Below, one piece after another: positions 10,976 through 18,495 of a DNA stretch of 38,331 nucleotides. The notes under the pieces are model-generated. The model did not search any database, had not been told where the DNA came from, and saw only the letters and a list, made by a program, of their open reading frames with translations. The stretch is taken from positions 1 to 38,331 of the forward strand of contig NZ_JACJHR010000083.1 of NCBI RefSeq assembly GCF_014174495.1, written 5' to 3'. Both the position numbers and the translations under genes were made by a program. This DNA comes from Amycolatopsis echigonensis (GTDB taxonomy: Bacteria > Actinomycetota > Actinomycetes > Mycobacteriales > Pseudonocardiaceae). Every line of letters starts with the position of its first letter. Position 1 is the stretch's first letter.

Positions 10976-11287
10976 TCAGTCTCCGCTGCGTCGGGATCGG
11001 GTACGGAGGTCCGCTTCGAGTTCCGCGATGCGGTCGAGCAGGTCGGCGACCAGGCCGACCGCGGCGTAGTTCAGCGAGAACCCGGCGCGCAGCCGCTGGA
11101 TCCGGGCCGCCGCGGCCACCTGCGCCACCGGATACCACCAGTCGCCGCGCGCGTCCTCGACCGGTTCCAGCAGGCCCAGCACGGTGAACCGGCGGACCAG
11201 GTCCGGGTGCAGGCCGGTCGCGTGCGCGAACGTCGGCAGGTCCAGATGCGCCGCGGCGGGGCGGCGGCGCACGAGCGCGTAGGTCAT
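10976..11287 (-). CDS. MerR-like chaperone modulator, CbpM-type
   Basis: This 103-residue protein has a MerR-like winged-helix start (LPTFAHATGLHPDLVRRFTVLGLLEP) and a leucine-rich C-terminal helix (VADLLDRIAELEADLR). It sits where hspR lies in classical actinobacterial dnaK operons. However, HspR has a canonical MerR region with a conserved Arg-Tyr wing, whereas here the text reads DWWYPVAQVAAAARIQRLRAGFSLN. That matches CbpM-like modulators, which bind the J-domain of CbpA-type co-chaperones. The preceding gene is indeed a DnaJ without zinc fingers. The start overlaps that dnaJ gene in an ATGA. A DNA-binding repressor role cannot be excluded. Confidence 0.75.
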   Translation of the reverse strand: MTYALVRRRPAAAHLDLPTFAHATGLHPDLVRRFTVLGLLEPVEDARGDWWYPVAQVAAAARIQRLRAGFSLNYAAVGLVADLLDRIAELEADLRTRSRRSGD

Positions 11288-12201
11288 CCCGGCCTCCTCG
11301 GGTTGTGGTCGGTCGCCGCGGCCAGTTCCTCGTAGAGCTTGCGCTGCTCGTCGGTGAGTTCCTTGGGGACGACGATCTTGACCGCGGCGTACAGATCGCC
11401 GGGCTTTCCCCGGGTGTTCGGAATGCCTCGCCCGCGCAGCCGCAGCTTCCGCCCGCTCGACGTTCCCGGCGCGATCTTCAGCTTCGCCTCGCCGCCGCCG
11501 GGGAGATCCATCGCGACGGTCGCGCCCAGCGCCGCTTCCGAGGGCAGCAACGGAAGATCCACCGTGACGTCCCGGCCGTCGACCTGATAACGCTTGTCCG
11601 GCACCAGATGCACCACCAGGTACAGGTCGCCGCGCGGCGCGCCTTCGCCGCTGCCGTAACCGCCTTGCCCGGCCAGCCGGATGCGTTTGCCGTTGCTCAC
11701 TCCGGCGGGGATGTGCACGTCCACCGTGCGCGAACCTTCCGGACCGTCGAGGGTGAACGAACGCCGTCCGCCGTGGTAGGCCTCGCTCAGGCTGATCTCG
11801 ATCCCGGCTTCCTGATCGGCACCCGGAATCGGGCCGCGCTGACGGCCGAATCCGCCGCCGAACATGCCGCCGAAGAGGTCCTCGAAGTCGACCCCTTCCG
11901 CGCTCCGGAAGCCGGAGAATCCTCCGGAGCCCGCCTTGGCCCGGGCGTAGGTCTCCGGGTCCATGTCCGGCGGAACCTGCCGGAAGTCCTTGCCGAACGC
12001 GTCGTAGCGCTTGCGCTTCTCCGGTTCGGACAGCACGTCGTATGCCTCGGAGACGGCTTTGAACTTCTCCTCCGCCCCCGGATCCTTGTTCACGTCCGGG
12101 TGGTACTTGCGGGCGAGTTTGCGATACGCCTTCTGGATCTCGTCCTGGCTCGCCGTCCGGGAGACGCCGAGCAGCTGGTAAAAGTCCTCGCTGTCGCTCA
12201 T
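11284..12201 (-). CDS. CbpA-type DnaJ co-chaperone (no zinc-finger domain)
   Basis: The 305-residue protein has a J-domain (1-70) with the DnaK-stimulating HPD at 34-36, a Gly/Phe-rich linker (about 95-125, FEDLFGGMFGGGFGRQ), and two C-terminal beta-barrel client domains (from about 130). The four CxxCxGxG zinc motifs of true DnaJ are absent, so this is a type II, CbpA-like co-chaperone. It should deliver unfolded proteins to the neighbouring DnaK and trigger its ATPase. Its start overlaps the grpE stop by one base (TGATG), and its stop overlaps the CbpM-like start. The pairing of CbpA-type protein and modulator is a known arrangement and supports both calls. Confidence 0.9.
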   Translation of the reverse strand: MSDSEDFYQLLGVSRTASQDEIQKAYRKLARKYHPDVNKDPGAEEKFKAVSEAYDVLSEPEKRKRYDAFGKDFRQVPPDMDPETYARAKAGSGGFSGFRSAEGVDFEDLFGGMFGGGFGRQRGPIPGADQEAGIEISLSEAYHGGRRSFTLDGPEGSRTVDVHIPAGVSNGKRIRLAGQGGYGSGEGAPRGDLYLVVHLVPDKRYQVDGRDVTVDLPLLPSEAALGATVAMDLPGGGEAKLKIAPGTSSGRKLRLRGRGIPNTRGKPGDLYAAVKIVVPKELTDEQRKLYEELAAATDHNPRRPG

Positions 12202-12686
12202 CAATCCGCCTTCGCGACCACGACCGCCGCGGGCCGCAGCTGGTTCTCGGCATCGCCGTACCCCGGGCGCACGACCTCGACCACCGTGCCCGGCTCGACG
12301 CCGGCCGCCGGAACGACCGACACCGCTTCGTGCAGCTGCGGATCGAACGGGGCCCCGTGGTCGTCCCGGTGCCGGGGGAAACCGAGGTTGGCCATCGCCT
12401 GGTCCGCCTGCGCGCGCACCGCTTCGACCCCGGAGACGACGGCTTTGGGGTCCGCCTCGGCGTGCCCGATGGCCAGGTCCAGATTGTCGAGCACGGTCAG
12501 CAGTTCCTTGGCCGCTCGTTTGCGTTCCTGGTGCCGCACCTGCAAGGTGTCGCGCACGGTGCGCTTGCGGAGGTTGTCCAGATCGGCCATCGCGGTGCGC
12601 CAGTTGTTCTCCAGCTCGGCGACCCGGGACTGGAGCCAGGCCACGTCGGGGATGTCTTCCGGTTCCGTCTCCTGCGTGTTCTCCAT
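12201..12686 (-). CDS. grpE: GrpE nucleotide-exchange factor
   Basis: This 161-residue protein shows the GrpE order: a long N-terminal helix (VAWLQSRVAELENNWRTAMADLDNLRKR), a four-helix region (KELLTVLDNLDLAIGHAE), and a C-terminal beta domain with FDPQLHEAVSV and VVEVVRPGY. GrpE releases ADP from DnaK and so sets the pace of the chaperone cycle. It is shorter than the usual 190-220 residues of actinobacterial GrpE because the acidic N-terminal tail is brief. It begins 5 bp after dnaK. I see no Shine-Dalgarno sequence before its ATG, so translation probably relies on coupling from dnaK. Confidence 0.9.
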   Translation of the reverse strand: MENTQETEPEDIPDVAWLQSRVAELENNWRTAMADLDNLRKRTVRDTLQVRHQERKRAAKELLTVLDNLDLAIGHAEADPKAVVSGVEAVRAQADQAMANLGFPRHRDDHGAPFDPQLHEAVSVVPAAGVEPGTVVEVVRPGYGDAENQLRPAAVVVAKAD

Positions 12687-12691
12687 GGCGG

Positions 12692-14575
12692 TCAGGAGGT
12701 GGTGAATTCGGCGTCGACGACGTCGTCACCGTCGTCGTCGTTCCCCGCCGGACGCGCGCCCGGCGAGTCGCCGGCGGCGGACGCGACCGCGGACAGACCG
12801 TGGAACAGCTGCTGCAGTTCCGAGGTCGTCGAACGCAGCTTCTCCAGGCTCGGCTCGTCCTGCTTGAGGAGGTCGCGGGCATCCACGGCGAGGTTCTCCG
12901 CGCGGGCTTTTTCGTTGACCGGCACCGCGTCGCCGAGTTCGGCGATGCTTTTCTCCACCTGGTAGACGGCGCTGTCCAGAGTGTTGCGCGCGTCGACGAT
13001 CTCGCGCAGCTTGGCGTCCTCGGCCCGGTGCGCCTCGGCGTCGGCGACCATGCGGTCCACCTCCGCGGAGTCCAGATTGGAGCTTTCGGAGATGGTGATG
13101 GTCTGCTCCCGGCCGGAATTGGTGTCCTTGGCCGAGACGTTGAGAATGCCGTTGGCGTCGATGTCGTAGGTGACCTCGATCTGCGGCACCCCGCGCGGGG
13201 CCGGCGGGATGTTCTCCAGCCGGAACCGGCCGAGCACCCGGTTGTCCGCGGCCTTCTCGCGCTCGCCCTGCAGCACGACGATGTCCGCCGCGGCCTGGTT
13301 GTCCTCCGCGGTGGAGAAGGTTTCCTTGCGCCGGGCCGGGATCGTGGTGTTGCGCTCGATGACCTTGGTCATCACGCCGCCCATCGTCTCGATGCCGAGC
13401 GAAAGCGGGGTGACGTCCAGCAGGAGGACGTCCTTGGCCTCGCCCTTGATGATGGCCGCCTGGATCGCCGCGCCGAGGGCGACGACCTCGTCCGGGTTGA
13501 CCGTCATGTTCGGGTCTTTGCCGCCGGTCATCCGCCGCACCAGCGCCTGCACCGCCGGGATCCGCGTCGAACCGCCGACCAGGATGACCTCGTCGATGTC
13601 GTTCGCGGTCAGCTTCGCGTCGGCCAGCGCGCGCTCCACCGGCACCTTGCAGCGCTCGACGAGGTCCGCGGTGATCTGGTCGAACGTCGACCGCATCAGC
13701 GTCGTGTTCAGGTGTTTCGGCCCGGACGCGTCCGCGGTGATGAAGGGCAGGTTGATCGTGGTCTGGGCGACCGAGGACAGCTCTTCCTTCGCCTTGGACC
13801 CGGCCTCGAACAACCGCTGCAGCGCCTGCGGATCCGCGCGCAGGTCGATGCCGTTCTCGCGCTCGAACTGGTCCGCGAGATGGTCGACGACCCGGCGGTC
13901 GAAGTCGTCGCCGCCCAGATGCGTGTCGCCTGCGGTGGACCGGACCTCGACCACGCCGTCGCCGATGTCTAGCACGCTGACGTCGAACGTGCCGCCGCCG
14001 AGGTCGAACACCAGCACTGTCTCGTGCTGCTTCTTGTCCAGCCCGTAAGCCAGCGCCGCCGCGGTCGGCTCGTTGATGATCCGCAGCACCTCGAGCCCGG
14101 CGATGCGGCCCGCGTCCTTCGTCGCCTGCCGCTGCGCGTCGTTGAAGTAGGCCGGAACCGTGATGACGGCCTCGGTGACCTTCTCCCCCAGGAACTTCGA
14201 CGCGTCGTCCACCAGCTTGCGCAGCACCAGCGCCGAAACCTCCTCCGGCGCGTATTTCTTGCCGTGCACGTCGAACCGCACCGCGTCGTCCGGCCCCGGC
14301 ACGACGTCGTAGGAAACCGCGTCGATCTCGCTGGCCACCTCGTCGAACCGGCGGCCGATGAACCGCTTCGCCGACGAGATCGTGCCCTTCGGATTCATGA
14401 TCGCCTGCCGCCGCGCGAGCTGCCCGACCAGCCGCTCGCCGGAATCGGTGTAGGCGACCACCGACGGGGTCGTCCGCGCGCCGTCCGCATTGGCGATCAC
14501 CTCGGGCTGGCCGCCCTCCAGCACCGCGATGACCGAGTTGGTCGTCCCCAGGTCGATGCCCACCGCTTTGGCCAC
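12692..14575 (-). CDS. dnaK: DnaK (Hsp70) chaperone
   Basis: The 627-residue protein is a complete Hsp70. It opens with GIDLGTTNSVIAV, the first phosphate loop; VFDLGGGTFDVSVL is the second, and VGGSTRIPAVQ lies in subdomain IIA. The substrate-binding domain follows LLLDVTPLSLGIET and includes NTTIPARR. The end is the acidic tail DDGDDVVDAEF. The start is GTG at 14575 with AAAGGA about 8 bp upstream. The gene leads a compact set with grpE, a CbpA-type dnaJ, the CbpM-like gene and clpB. Because that dnaJ lacks zinc fingers, this is likely a second chaperone cluster and not the housekeeping one, an inference that needs the whole genome. Confidence 0.95.
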   Translation of the reverse strand: MAKAVGIDLGTTNSVIAVLEGGQPEVIANADGARTTPSVVAYTDSGERLVGQLARRQAIMNPKGTISSAKRFIGRRFDEVASEIDAVSYDVVPGPDDAVRFDVHGKKYAPEEVSALVLRKLVDDASKFLGEKVTEAVITVPAYFNDAQRQATKDAGRIAGLEVLRIINEPTAAALAYGLDKKQHETVLVFDLGGGTFDVSVLDIGDGVVEVRSTAGDTHLGGDDFDRRVVDHLADQFERENGIDLRADPQALQRLFEAGSKAKEELSSVAQTTINLPFITADASGPKHLNTTLMRSTFDQITADLVERCKVPVERALADAKLTANDIDEVILVGGSTRIPAVQALVRRMTGGKDPNMTVNPDEVVALGAAIQAAIIKGEAKDVLLLDVTPLSLGIETMGGVMTKVIERNTTIPARRKETFSTAEDNQAAADIVVLQGEREKAADNRVLGRFRLENIPPAPRGVPQIEVTYDIDANGILNVSAKDTNSGREQTITISESSNLDSAEVDRMVADAEAHRAEDAKLREIVDARNTLDSAVYQVEKSIAELGDAVPVNEKARAENLAVDARDLLKQDEPSLEKLRSTTSELQQLFHGLSAVASAAGDSPGARPAGNDDDGDDVVDAEFTTS

Positions 14576-14640
14576 GACGCCGTTCCTTTCTCGGGCTATT
14601 CCCGGCCCGAAAACCTCCGGACCGGACGAGTTCGAGGTCT

Positions 14641-14669
14641 GGTGTACTGGAGCGGGAAAGGGCCGTCAA
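14641..14669 (-). promoter_or_regulatory. Predicted housekeeping-type promoter for dnaK cluster
   Basis: On the minus strand TTGACG (14669-14664) is followed after exactly 17 bp by TACACC (14646-14641), about 65 bp before the GTG of dnaK. This fits a sigma-70-class promoter with a leader of roughly 55-60 nt. I found no HAIR element (CTTGAGT-N7-ACTCAAG), no CIRCE element and no SigH-type pair, so the usual heat-shock signals are not visible. Confidence 0.5.
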
Positions 14670-14713
14670 ACCGGAATAATCTCCAGACATGCGTTTTCCT
14701 GCCCGCTTGCCGG

Positions 14714-14758
14714 GCGATTGTGGGAGGCGCCAAAGAATATTGTTGTGCGACACAATCG
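14714..14758. repeat. Inverted repeat upstream of dnaK promoter
   Basis: CGATTGTG (14714-14721) is repeated inverted as CACAATCG (14751-14758). The second half also forms a tighter palindrome, TTGTG-CGA-CACAA (14743-14755). The intervening stretch is unusually AT-rich for this window. The element lies about 50 bp upstream of the predicted dnaK promoter, so it could bind an activator or belong to an unseen promoter. The rest of the 14576-15009 gap shows only the promoter and the hairpin listed separately. Confidence 0.4.
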
Positions 14759-14944
14759 AGGGGTGATCGAATTGCTCGCGGCGGGTGCGTCAGCCGAGGC
14801 CGGCGGCGTCGTCTTCGGCTCCGGCCGCGCTGCCTGCGCCAAGCCGGAGCAGGCCGAGCGACGATCTCTCTGCCGCGCCTGTCGGTGCGGAAATTGCGCG
14901 ATGCCCCGGCGAGCTGGCCGCCCCCGGCGAACCCCGGAAACGCC

Positions 14945-14982
14945 GAATGCGGTCACCGCCGGCTTCGGCAGTGACCGCATTC
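14945..14982 (-). terminator. Strong hairpin downstream of chitosanase gene
   Basis: GAATGCGGTCAC (14945-14956) pairs perfectly with GTGACCGCATTC (14971-14982). The 14-nt middle can extend the stem with GCCG/CGGC around a GCTT loop. It lies 27 bp after the chitosanase stop on the minus strand. No U-run follows, which is common for actinobacterial terminators. Confidence 0.75.
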
Positions 14983-15009
14983 GTTGGTCAGATAAATACT
15001 TTCCGGGAA

Positions 15010-15768
15010 CTAGATTCCCATGCTCGCGCCGAGACTGTCCAGCGCCTTGTTGACCATGCCCTGAGCGTTGGCGTTCAGAGTGGAGTTCGTCCCGTTCACG
15101 ACCCAGTCCGAGCCGGAGAAGATCACCACGGTCACGCCGTTGTCCACGCCGCCGTCAGTGCCGCTGCTGTTGATGCCGAGCAGCGAAGCCGCCTTCACCG
15201 ACGCCTCGCCCAATTCGCGCGAGTCGTTGTCCGAAGTATCCTGACCATTGGCCGTCTGCGTGTCGCCGAAGATCGCGCCGATGACCTTGCTCTTGTAGAA
15301 CATTAACGCGAACTGCCGGCCGCTGATGCCGTGTTCCTTGTAGAAGAAATGCGGGCACGGGCTCTTCTTGTCGTAGCAGTCATCGCCGAGGACGTAGAAC
15401 GGCACGTGGTGCGCGCCGAGATATTTTCCGTTGCTGTCCTTGAAAGTCGTCGTGCCCTGGTGATCGGGATCGGGGTCGGGGTCGCTGCCGTCGGTGTCGA
15501 CGGCCAGCCCGGAACCGTAGGCGTAGACGCCCTTGGCGACCTGGTAGACGTTGACGTCCTTGGCCCGCGTCATGGTGTTGATGTGCGGTTTGGAGTTGAC
15601 CTTGTTCGCGTCCGTGCTGTTCTTCTTCACGCCGGCCAGCACCTGCGCGGCCGTATAGGACTTGGCGGTGGCGGCGGCGGTTTCCGCGTGCGCGGAATCG
15701 ACCGCGAGCGGCACGGCGAGCGCCAGAGCGGCGCCGACCACCGCGAAACGCCTACGGGAGGATGACAT
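15010..15768 (-). CDS. Secreted chitosanase, glycoside hydrolase family 75
   Basis: The 252-residue precursor should hydrolyse chitosan outside the cell. The N-terminus is a signal peptide: SRRRFAV, which fits the twin-arginine pattern, then a hydrophobic stretch and a likely cut after DSAHA near residue 30. The mature part has features of the fungal-type GH75 fold: VYQVAKGVYAYGSGLAVDTDGSD, an Asp-Pro run (DPDPDPDHQ), HHVPFYVLGDDCYDKKSPC, and VIGAIFGDTQTANG. The family works with an Asp and a Glu; the Asp is probably in AVDTDG, but I could not assign the pair firmly. I chose ATG 15768 because GGAGGT lies 9 bp upstream; an ATG 24 bp earlier falls inside the palindrome. A terminator-like hairpin follows. 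Confidence 0.85.
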   Translation of the reverse strand: MSSSRRRFAVVGAALALAVPLAVDSAHAETAAATAKSYTAAQVLAGVKKNSTDANKVNSKPHINTMTRAKDVNVYQVAKGVYAYGSGLAVDTDGSDPDPDPDHQGTTTFKDSNGKYLGAHHVPFYVLGDDCYDKKSPCPHFFYKEHGISGRQFALMFYKSKVIGAIFGDTQTANGQDTSDNDSRELGEASVKAASLLGINSSGTDGGVDNGVTVVIFSGSDWVVNGTNSTLNANAQGMVNKALDSLGASMGI

Positions 15769-15791
15769 GACCGGGCGACCTCCAGCCTTCA

Positions 15792-15808
15792 TTAGGAAAA
15801 CTTCCTAA
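15792..15808. promoter_or_regulatory. TTAGGAA/TTCCTAA palindrome, likely operator of chitosanase gene
   Basis: TTAGGAA (15792-15798) and TTCCTAA (15802-15808) form a 7-bp inverted repeat with a 3-bp spacer, 24 bp before the chosen chitosanase start. From memory, a very similar palindrome is the operator of actinobacterial chitosanase genes controlled by the ROK-family repressor CsnR; I could not check this. No ROK gene lies in the window, so the regulator would act from elsewhere. Confidence 0.6.
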
Positions 15809-16215
15809 CATATTGAACCATCCGTGACCGGCCGCTGTCACGAGGTGAACCGGAGAAAATCGGCGACGACGCCCTGGCGCTGGGCGTCTGCGCGAAGCGG
15901 CTCCCGCTGACCGGAACGACAGCCGCCTGAATGTCCACGAACACTCGGACAAAACAGGCAGATTCCGGGAGGGTTCGGCACGACATAAGGATCAAGCCGG
16001 AGAACACAGTGCCCGCCAGGACCAGATCGACTACCGACAGGAACGCCCGTAGCGAGCTACCTCGCAGCGTGTTCGCGGGATAGGAGGGGAGGAAGGCCGC
16101 AGGGACCCCAGTCCCGGTCACACCGGGGGCAGGTACGCCGCGCCGCGGGCCCGATCGAGGATCACCCGCAGCGGCAGCAGCGGATGGGCGGTGCTCTCGC
16201 TGGAGCGCGGGGCCG
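15809..16215. other. Gap of about 400 bp without a convincing gene
   Basis: No frame here shows a recognisable family or a good ribosome site. On the minus strand a frame reading HPLLPLRVILDRARGAAYLPPV ends in TGA at about 16120 and has coding-like third positions over its last 30 codons. It has no start of its own and overlaps the end of the oxidoreductase gene. It may be the tail of a deleted gene. Upstream promoter elements of the chitosanase gene must lie near 15810-15850. Confidence 0.4.
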
Positions 16216-17118
16216 TCAACCGGGCAGAAGGACGAGCTTTCCGCGCACGCGACCCGATTCGCCGACCCGGTGCGCTTCCGCGACGTCGGCCAGCGGGAAG
16301 GTCTGTCCGACTGGCAGGGTGAACTTCCCGACTTCGATCAGCTCGCCGAGTTGAGCTAGCACGTACAACGCGTGTCCGCCGTCGCCGCGGCTGAACCGCA
16401 CGCCGTACTGCTCGGCACCGGCGAAATCGGCGACGGTGAGGACGTGCTCCGGGCCGCCCGCGAGCTGAATCAGCTCCGGCAGAATCCCGCTTCCGGCGAC
16501 GTCCAGCGCCCGGTCGACACCGTCGGGTGCGAGCGCACGGACGCGGTCTGACATCCCCGGTCCGTACGCAACAGGTTCCGCACCGAGCGAGCGCAGAAAG
16601 TCATGGGTGGCAAGGCTTCCCGTGCCGATCACCAGGGTGCCGCGAGCCACGGCGAGCTGAACCGCAGCACTGCCGACGCTGCCGGAAGCACCGTTGATGA
16701 GCAGAGTCGCGCCGCTTTCGACACCGAGCTGATCGAGCGCACGCGCAGCGGTCTCAGCCGCAGCGGGCAGTGCGGCTGCTGCGGCGAAGCTGAGCGACGG
16801 CGGGATGGGCGCGTAGCAGGACAGCACGGTCAATTCCGCTTGTGCGCCACCGGAAGCAGCGAACCCGAACACGCGGTCTCCGCGCAGGACATCCGTGACG
16901 CCCTCGCCGAGTTCGTCCACGACGCCCGCCGCTTCGTACCCCATGGTCTGCGGGAGTTCCTGGTCCATCAGGCCCTGGCGCTTCTTCCAGTCGCTGGCGT
17001 TGATTCCCGCGGCGCGCACGGAGATCCGGACCTCGCCGGGGCCCGGATGCGGATCCGGCACGTCGACGATTTCGAGGACTTCCGGCCCGCCGAAGCGGCT
17101 GAACCGGACCGATTTCAC
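16216..17118 (-). CDS. NADP-dependent quinone oxidoreductase-like (zinc-free MDR family)
   Basis: The 300-residue protein starts VKSVRFSRFGGPEVLEIVD, typical of the quinone oxidoreductase branch of the MDR superfamily. The GroES-like half contains AAGINASDWKKRQG and MGYEAAGVVDELGEG. The cofactor half has the dinucleotide loop INGASGSVGSAAVQLA (about 140-155). Zinc ligands are absent, so it reduces rather than dehydrogenates alcohols. Likely substrates are quinones or enones, with NADPH. I chose GTG 17118, with GGGAG 6 bp upstream, over an earlier start that would run back through the operators. The TetR gene lies just upstream on the same strand, and both carry the same operator motif. Confidence 0.9.
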   Translation of the reverse strand: MKSVRFSRFGGPEVLEIVDVPDPHPGPGEVRISVRAAGINASDWKKRQGLMDQELPQTMGYEAAGVVDELGEGVTDVLRGDRVFGFAASGGAQAELTVLSCYAPIPPSLSFAAAAALPAAAETAARALDQLGVESGATLLINGASGSVGSAAVQLAVARGTLVIGTGSLATHDFLRSLGAEPVAYGPGMSDRVRALAPDGVDRALDVAGSGILPELIQLAGGPEHVLTVADFAGAEQYGVRFSRGDGGHALYVLAQLGELIEVGKFTLPVGQTFPLADVAEAHRVGESGRVRGKLVLLPG

Positions 17119-17184
17119 TGGGTGCTCCCTTCTCGGGGAGGGGCGAAGAGGCAGGCACGGGAAATCGGGACCCGCCAGAACTTG

Positions 17185-17223
17185 AACGAACATCGTTCTA
17201 TCAACGAACAGTGTTCTTGTCAA
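17185..17223 (-). promoter_or_regulatory. Promoter with tandem TetR-type operators for the oxidoreductase gene
   Basis: On the minus strand TTGACA (17223-17218) and TAGAAC (17200-17195) are separated by exactly 17 bp, a near-ideal promoter. The spacer holds an operator-like palindrome, AACGAACAGTGTTCT on the plus strand (17203-17217). A second copy, AACGAACATCGTTCT (17185-17199), covers the -10. The same core occurs before the TetR gene at 18056-18068. Repressor bound here would block RNA polymerase directly. Confidence 0.75.
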
Positions 17224-17308
17224 CGCGCGAAGCGCTCCGGCAGGGCGGAATGATGGATTTCGGCTGAGCACCGGGCGACAGGAACGCTGACCCGCAGCGG
17301 AGGATCGC

Positions 17309-18025
17309 TTATCGGCGGGCCAGACCGTCGAGCATCACCTCGAGGGTGAAGTCGAACCGGTCATGGCCCTCCCCGGCCGTCAGCTGGGCAGCATGACTCG
17401 CGGTGTACGGAAATTCCTCGGCGGGCAGCGACGCGAGCCGCCGCCGCATCTCGTCTCGGCCGACCACCCAGACGGCATCCTTTTCCGCCACCCGCCGACG
17501 CACGATCGACGTCTCGAGACAGTAGGCGGCCACGTAGAGCAGCAGCGAATCCACGCCCCAAGCCGCGGCCTGGGCCGGGACGCCGCCGTTCCGCAGGATG
17601 GCCAGCATTCCCTCGGTGAGCCGCGCGGTGTCGAGGTCGGTGGGCGCCACCGCGAACGCGGCGCCGGAGATCCCGGGGTAGGCCAGATACAGGTCGCGCA
17701 ACTGGACGCACACCTCGCGAATCTGCGCACGCCATTTCGCCGCCTCCGGCTTCGGCACGACGATTTTCGCGCTCAACCGCGCGATGAGCAGCTCGTCGAG
17801 GTCGGTTTTGTTGACCACGTGCGCGTAAAGCGAGGCGGGGCCAGTGTTGAGGGCGTCGGCCACGCGGCGCATGGACAACGCCTCATACCCCTCGGCGGCG
17901 ATGATCCCCAGCGCGGCGTCGACAACCTGCTCGACGGTGATCGGCACTGTGCGCCGCCGGGGTTTCGGGCTGGTTCCGGGTTTCGGCGGCTGATGCCGTG
18001 CCGCACGCCGTTCCTTGGGGTCCAC
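17309..18025 (-). CDS. TetR family repressor of the oxidoreductase gene
   Basis: The 238-residue protein has a basic N-terminal extension of about 25 residues, then the TetR DNA-binding domain (about 28-75: VDAALGIIAAEGYEALSMRRVADALN, with SLYAHVVNKTDL as the recognition region). The rest is a TetR_C-like ligand domain with a tyrosine- and leucine-rich core. The start is GTG at 18025. The gene is 190 bp upstream of the oxidoreductase gene, on the same strand, and each has the CGAACA-N-TGTTC motif in its control region. I infer repression of both, relieved by a quinone or other electrophile. The ligand is not readable. Confidence 0.88.
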   Translation of the reverse strand: MDPKERRAARHQPPKPGTSPKPRRRTVPITVEQVVDAALGIIAAEGYEALSMRRVADALNTGPASLYAHVVNKTDLDELLIARLSAKIVVPKPEAAKWRAQIREVCVQLRDLYLAYPGISGAAFAVAPTDLDTARLTEGMLAILRNGGVPAQAAAWGVDSLLLYVAAYCLETSIVRRRVAEKDAVWVVGRDEMRRRLASLPAEEFPYTASHAAQLTAGEGHDRFDFTLEVMLDGLARR

Positions 18026-18055
18026 GAGCCCACTTTATCCTGGCCGTTCGTTGAC

Positions 18056-18068
18056 CGAACACTGTTCG
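18056..18068. promoter_or_regulatory. Operator-like palindrome upstream of TetR gene
   Basis: CGAACA-C-TGTTCG is a perfect 6-bp inverted repeat 30 bp before the GTG of the TetR gene. It matches the core of the operators at 17185-17217, so autoregulation is likely. TAAAGT-like sequence between it and the start could form the -10. Confidence 0.7.
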
Positions 18069-18149
18069 CCCGGGCCTGTTGCATATACCGCCCACCGGTA
18101 TAGGGTTCCGCCCTGGACCGCCTACAGAGGGCTGGGTGGAGGTGATCGC

Positions 18150-18300
18150 GGGGAAGCCGTGGACAGCAGACTGCGCCGCTACCGCCTGACCGAACCGGGA
18201 ACCGCTCGGCTGGCCACCGAAGTCCAGCGACGGCAACACCACACCACTGTCGCCGAACAACGTCTTCAGCTGCGCGGCGCGGACAGACAAGCATCCCGGC
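18150..18300 (+). pseudogene. Remnant of a PadR-family regulator, C-terminal helix only
   Basis: The translation DSRLRRYRLTEPGTARLATEV, followed by RRQHHTTVAEQRL, matches the wing and C-terminal helix of PadR regulators (usual form RRYYRLTxAGRARLAAEV). Upstream there is no DNA-binding helix in this frame and no credible start, so only the end of the gene survives. The stretch 18026-18495 otherwise shows the TetR operator, some low-quality frames near 18331-18420, and the run-up to the Trypco1 gene. Together with the integrase wreck it marks this window as a place of gene loss and gain. Confidence 0.45.
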
Positions 18301-18495
18301 GAGATCCGATGCCGCGACGACGCAGCTCGACTACCGCGAGACACCCGAGGCGGCCTTCGAGCGAACCAGAACTCGCCAATGTCGAACGTAAAGCTTGGGT
18401 GCCAGCGGATTCTTCGATTCCGCCCCGCCCAGCCAGCGTTCTGTGTTTAACTGACCGGCACGAAGCGATCGCGGGTCCCAGGGGGTACCGAGACC

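Noticed and set aside
14576..14800. Search for HAIR or CIRCE heat-shock operators before dnaK
   Set aside because: No CTTGAGT-N7-ACTCAAG or TTAGCACTC-type repeat is present in this interval.
15792..16121. A 109-codon minus-strand frame with a hydrophobic stretch (FLSVVDLVLAGTVFSGLILM)
   Set aside because: It has a GTG start without a ribosome site, a mixed codon pattern and no recognisable family, and it runs through the chitosanase promoter region.
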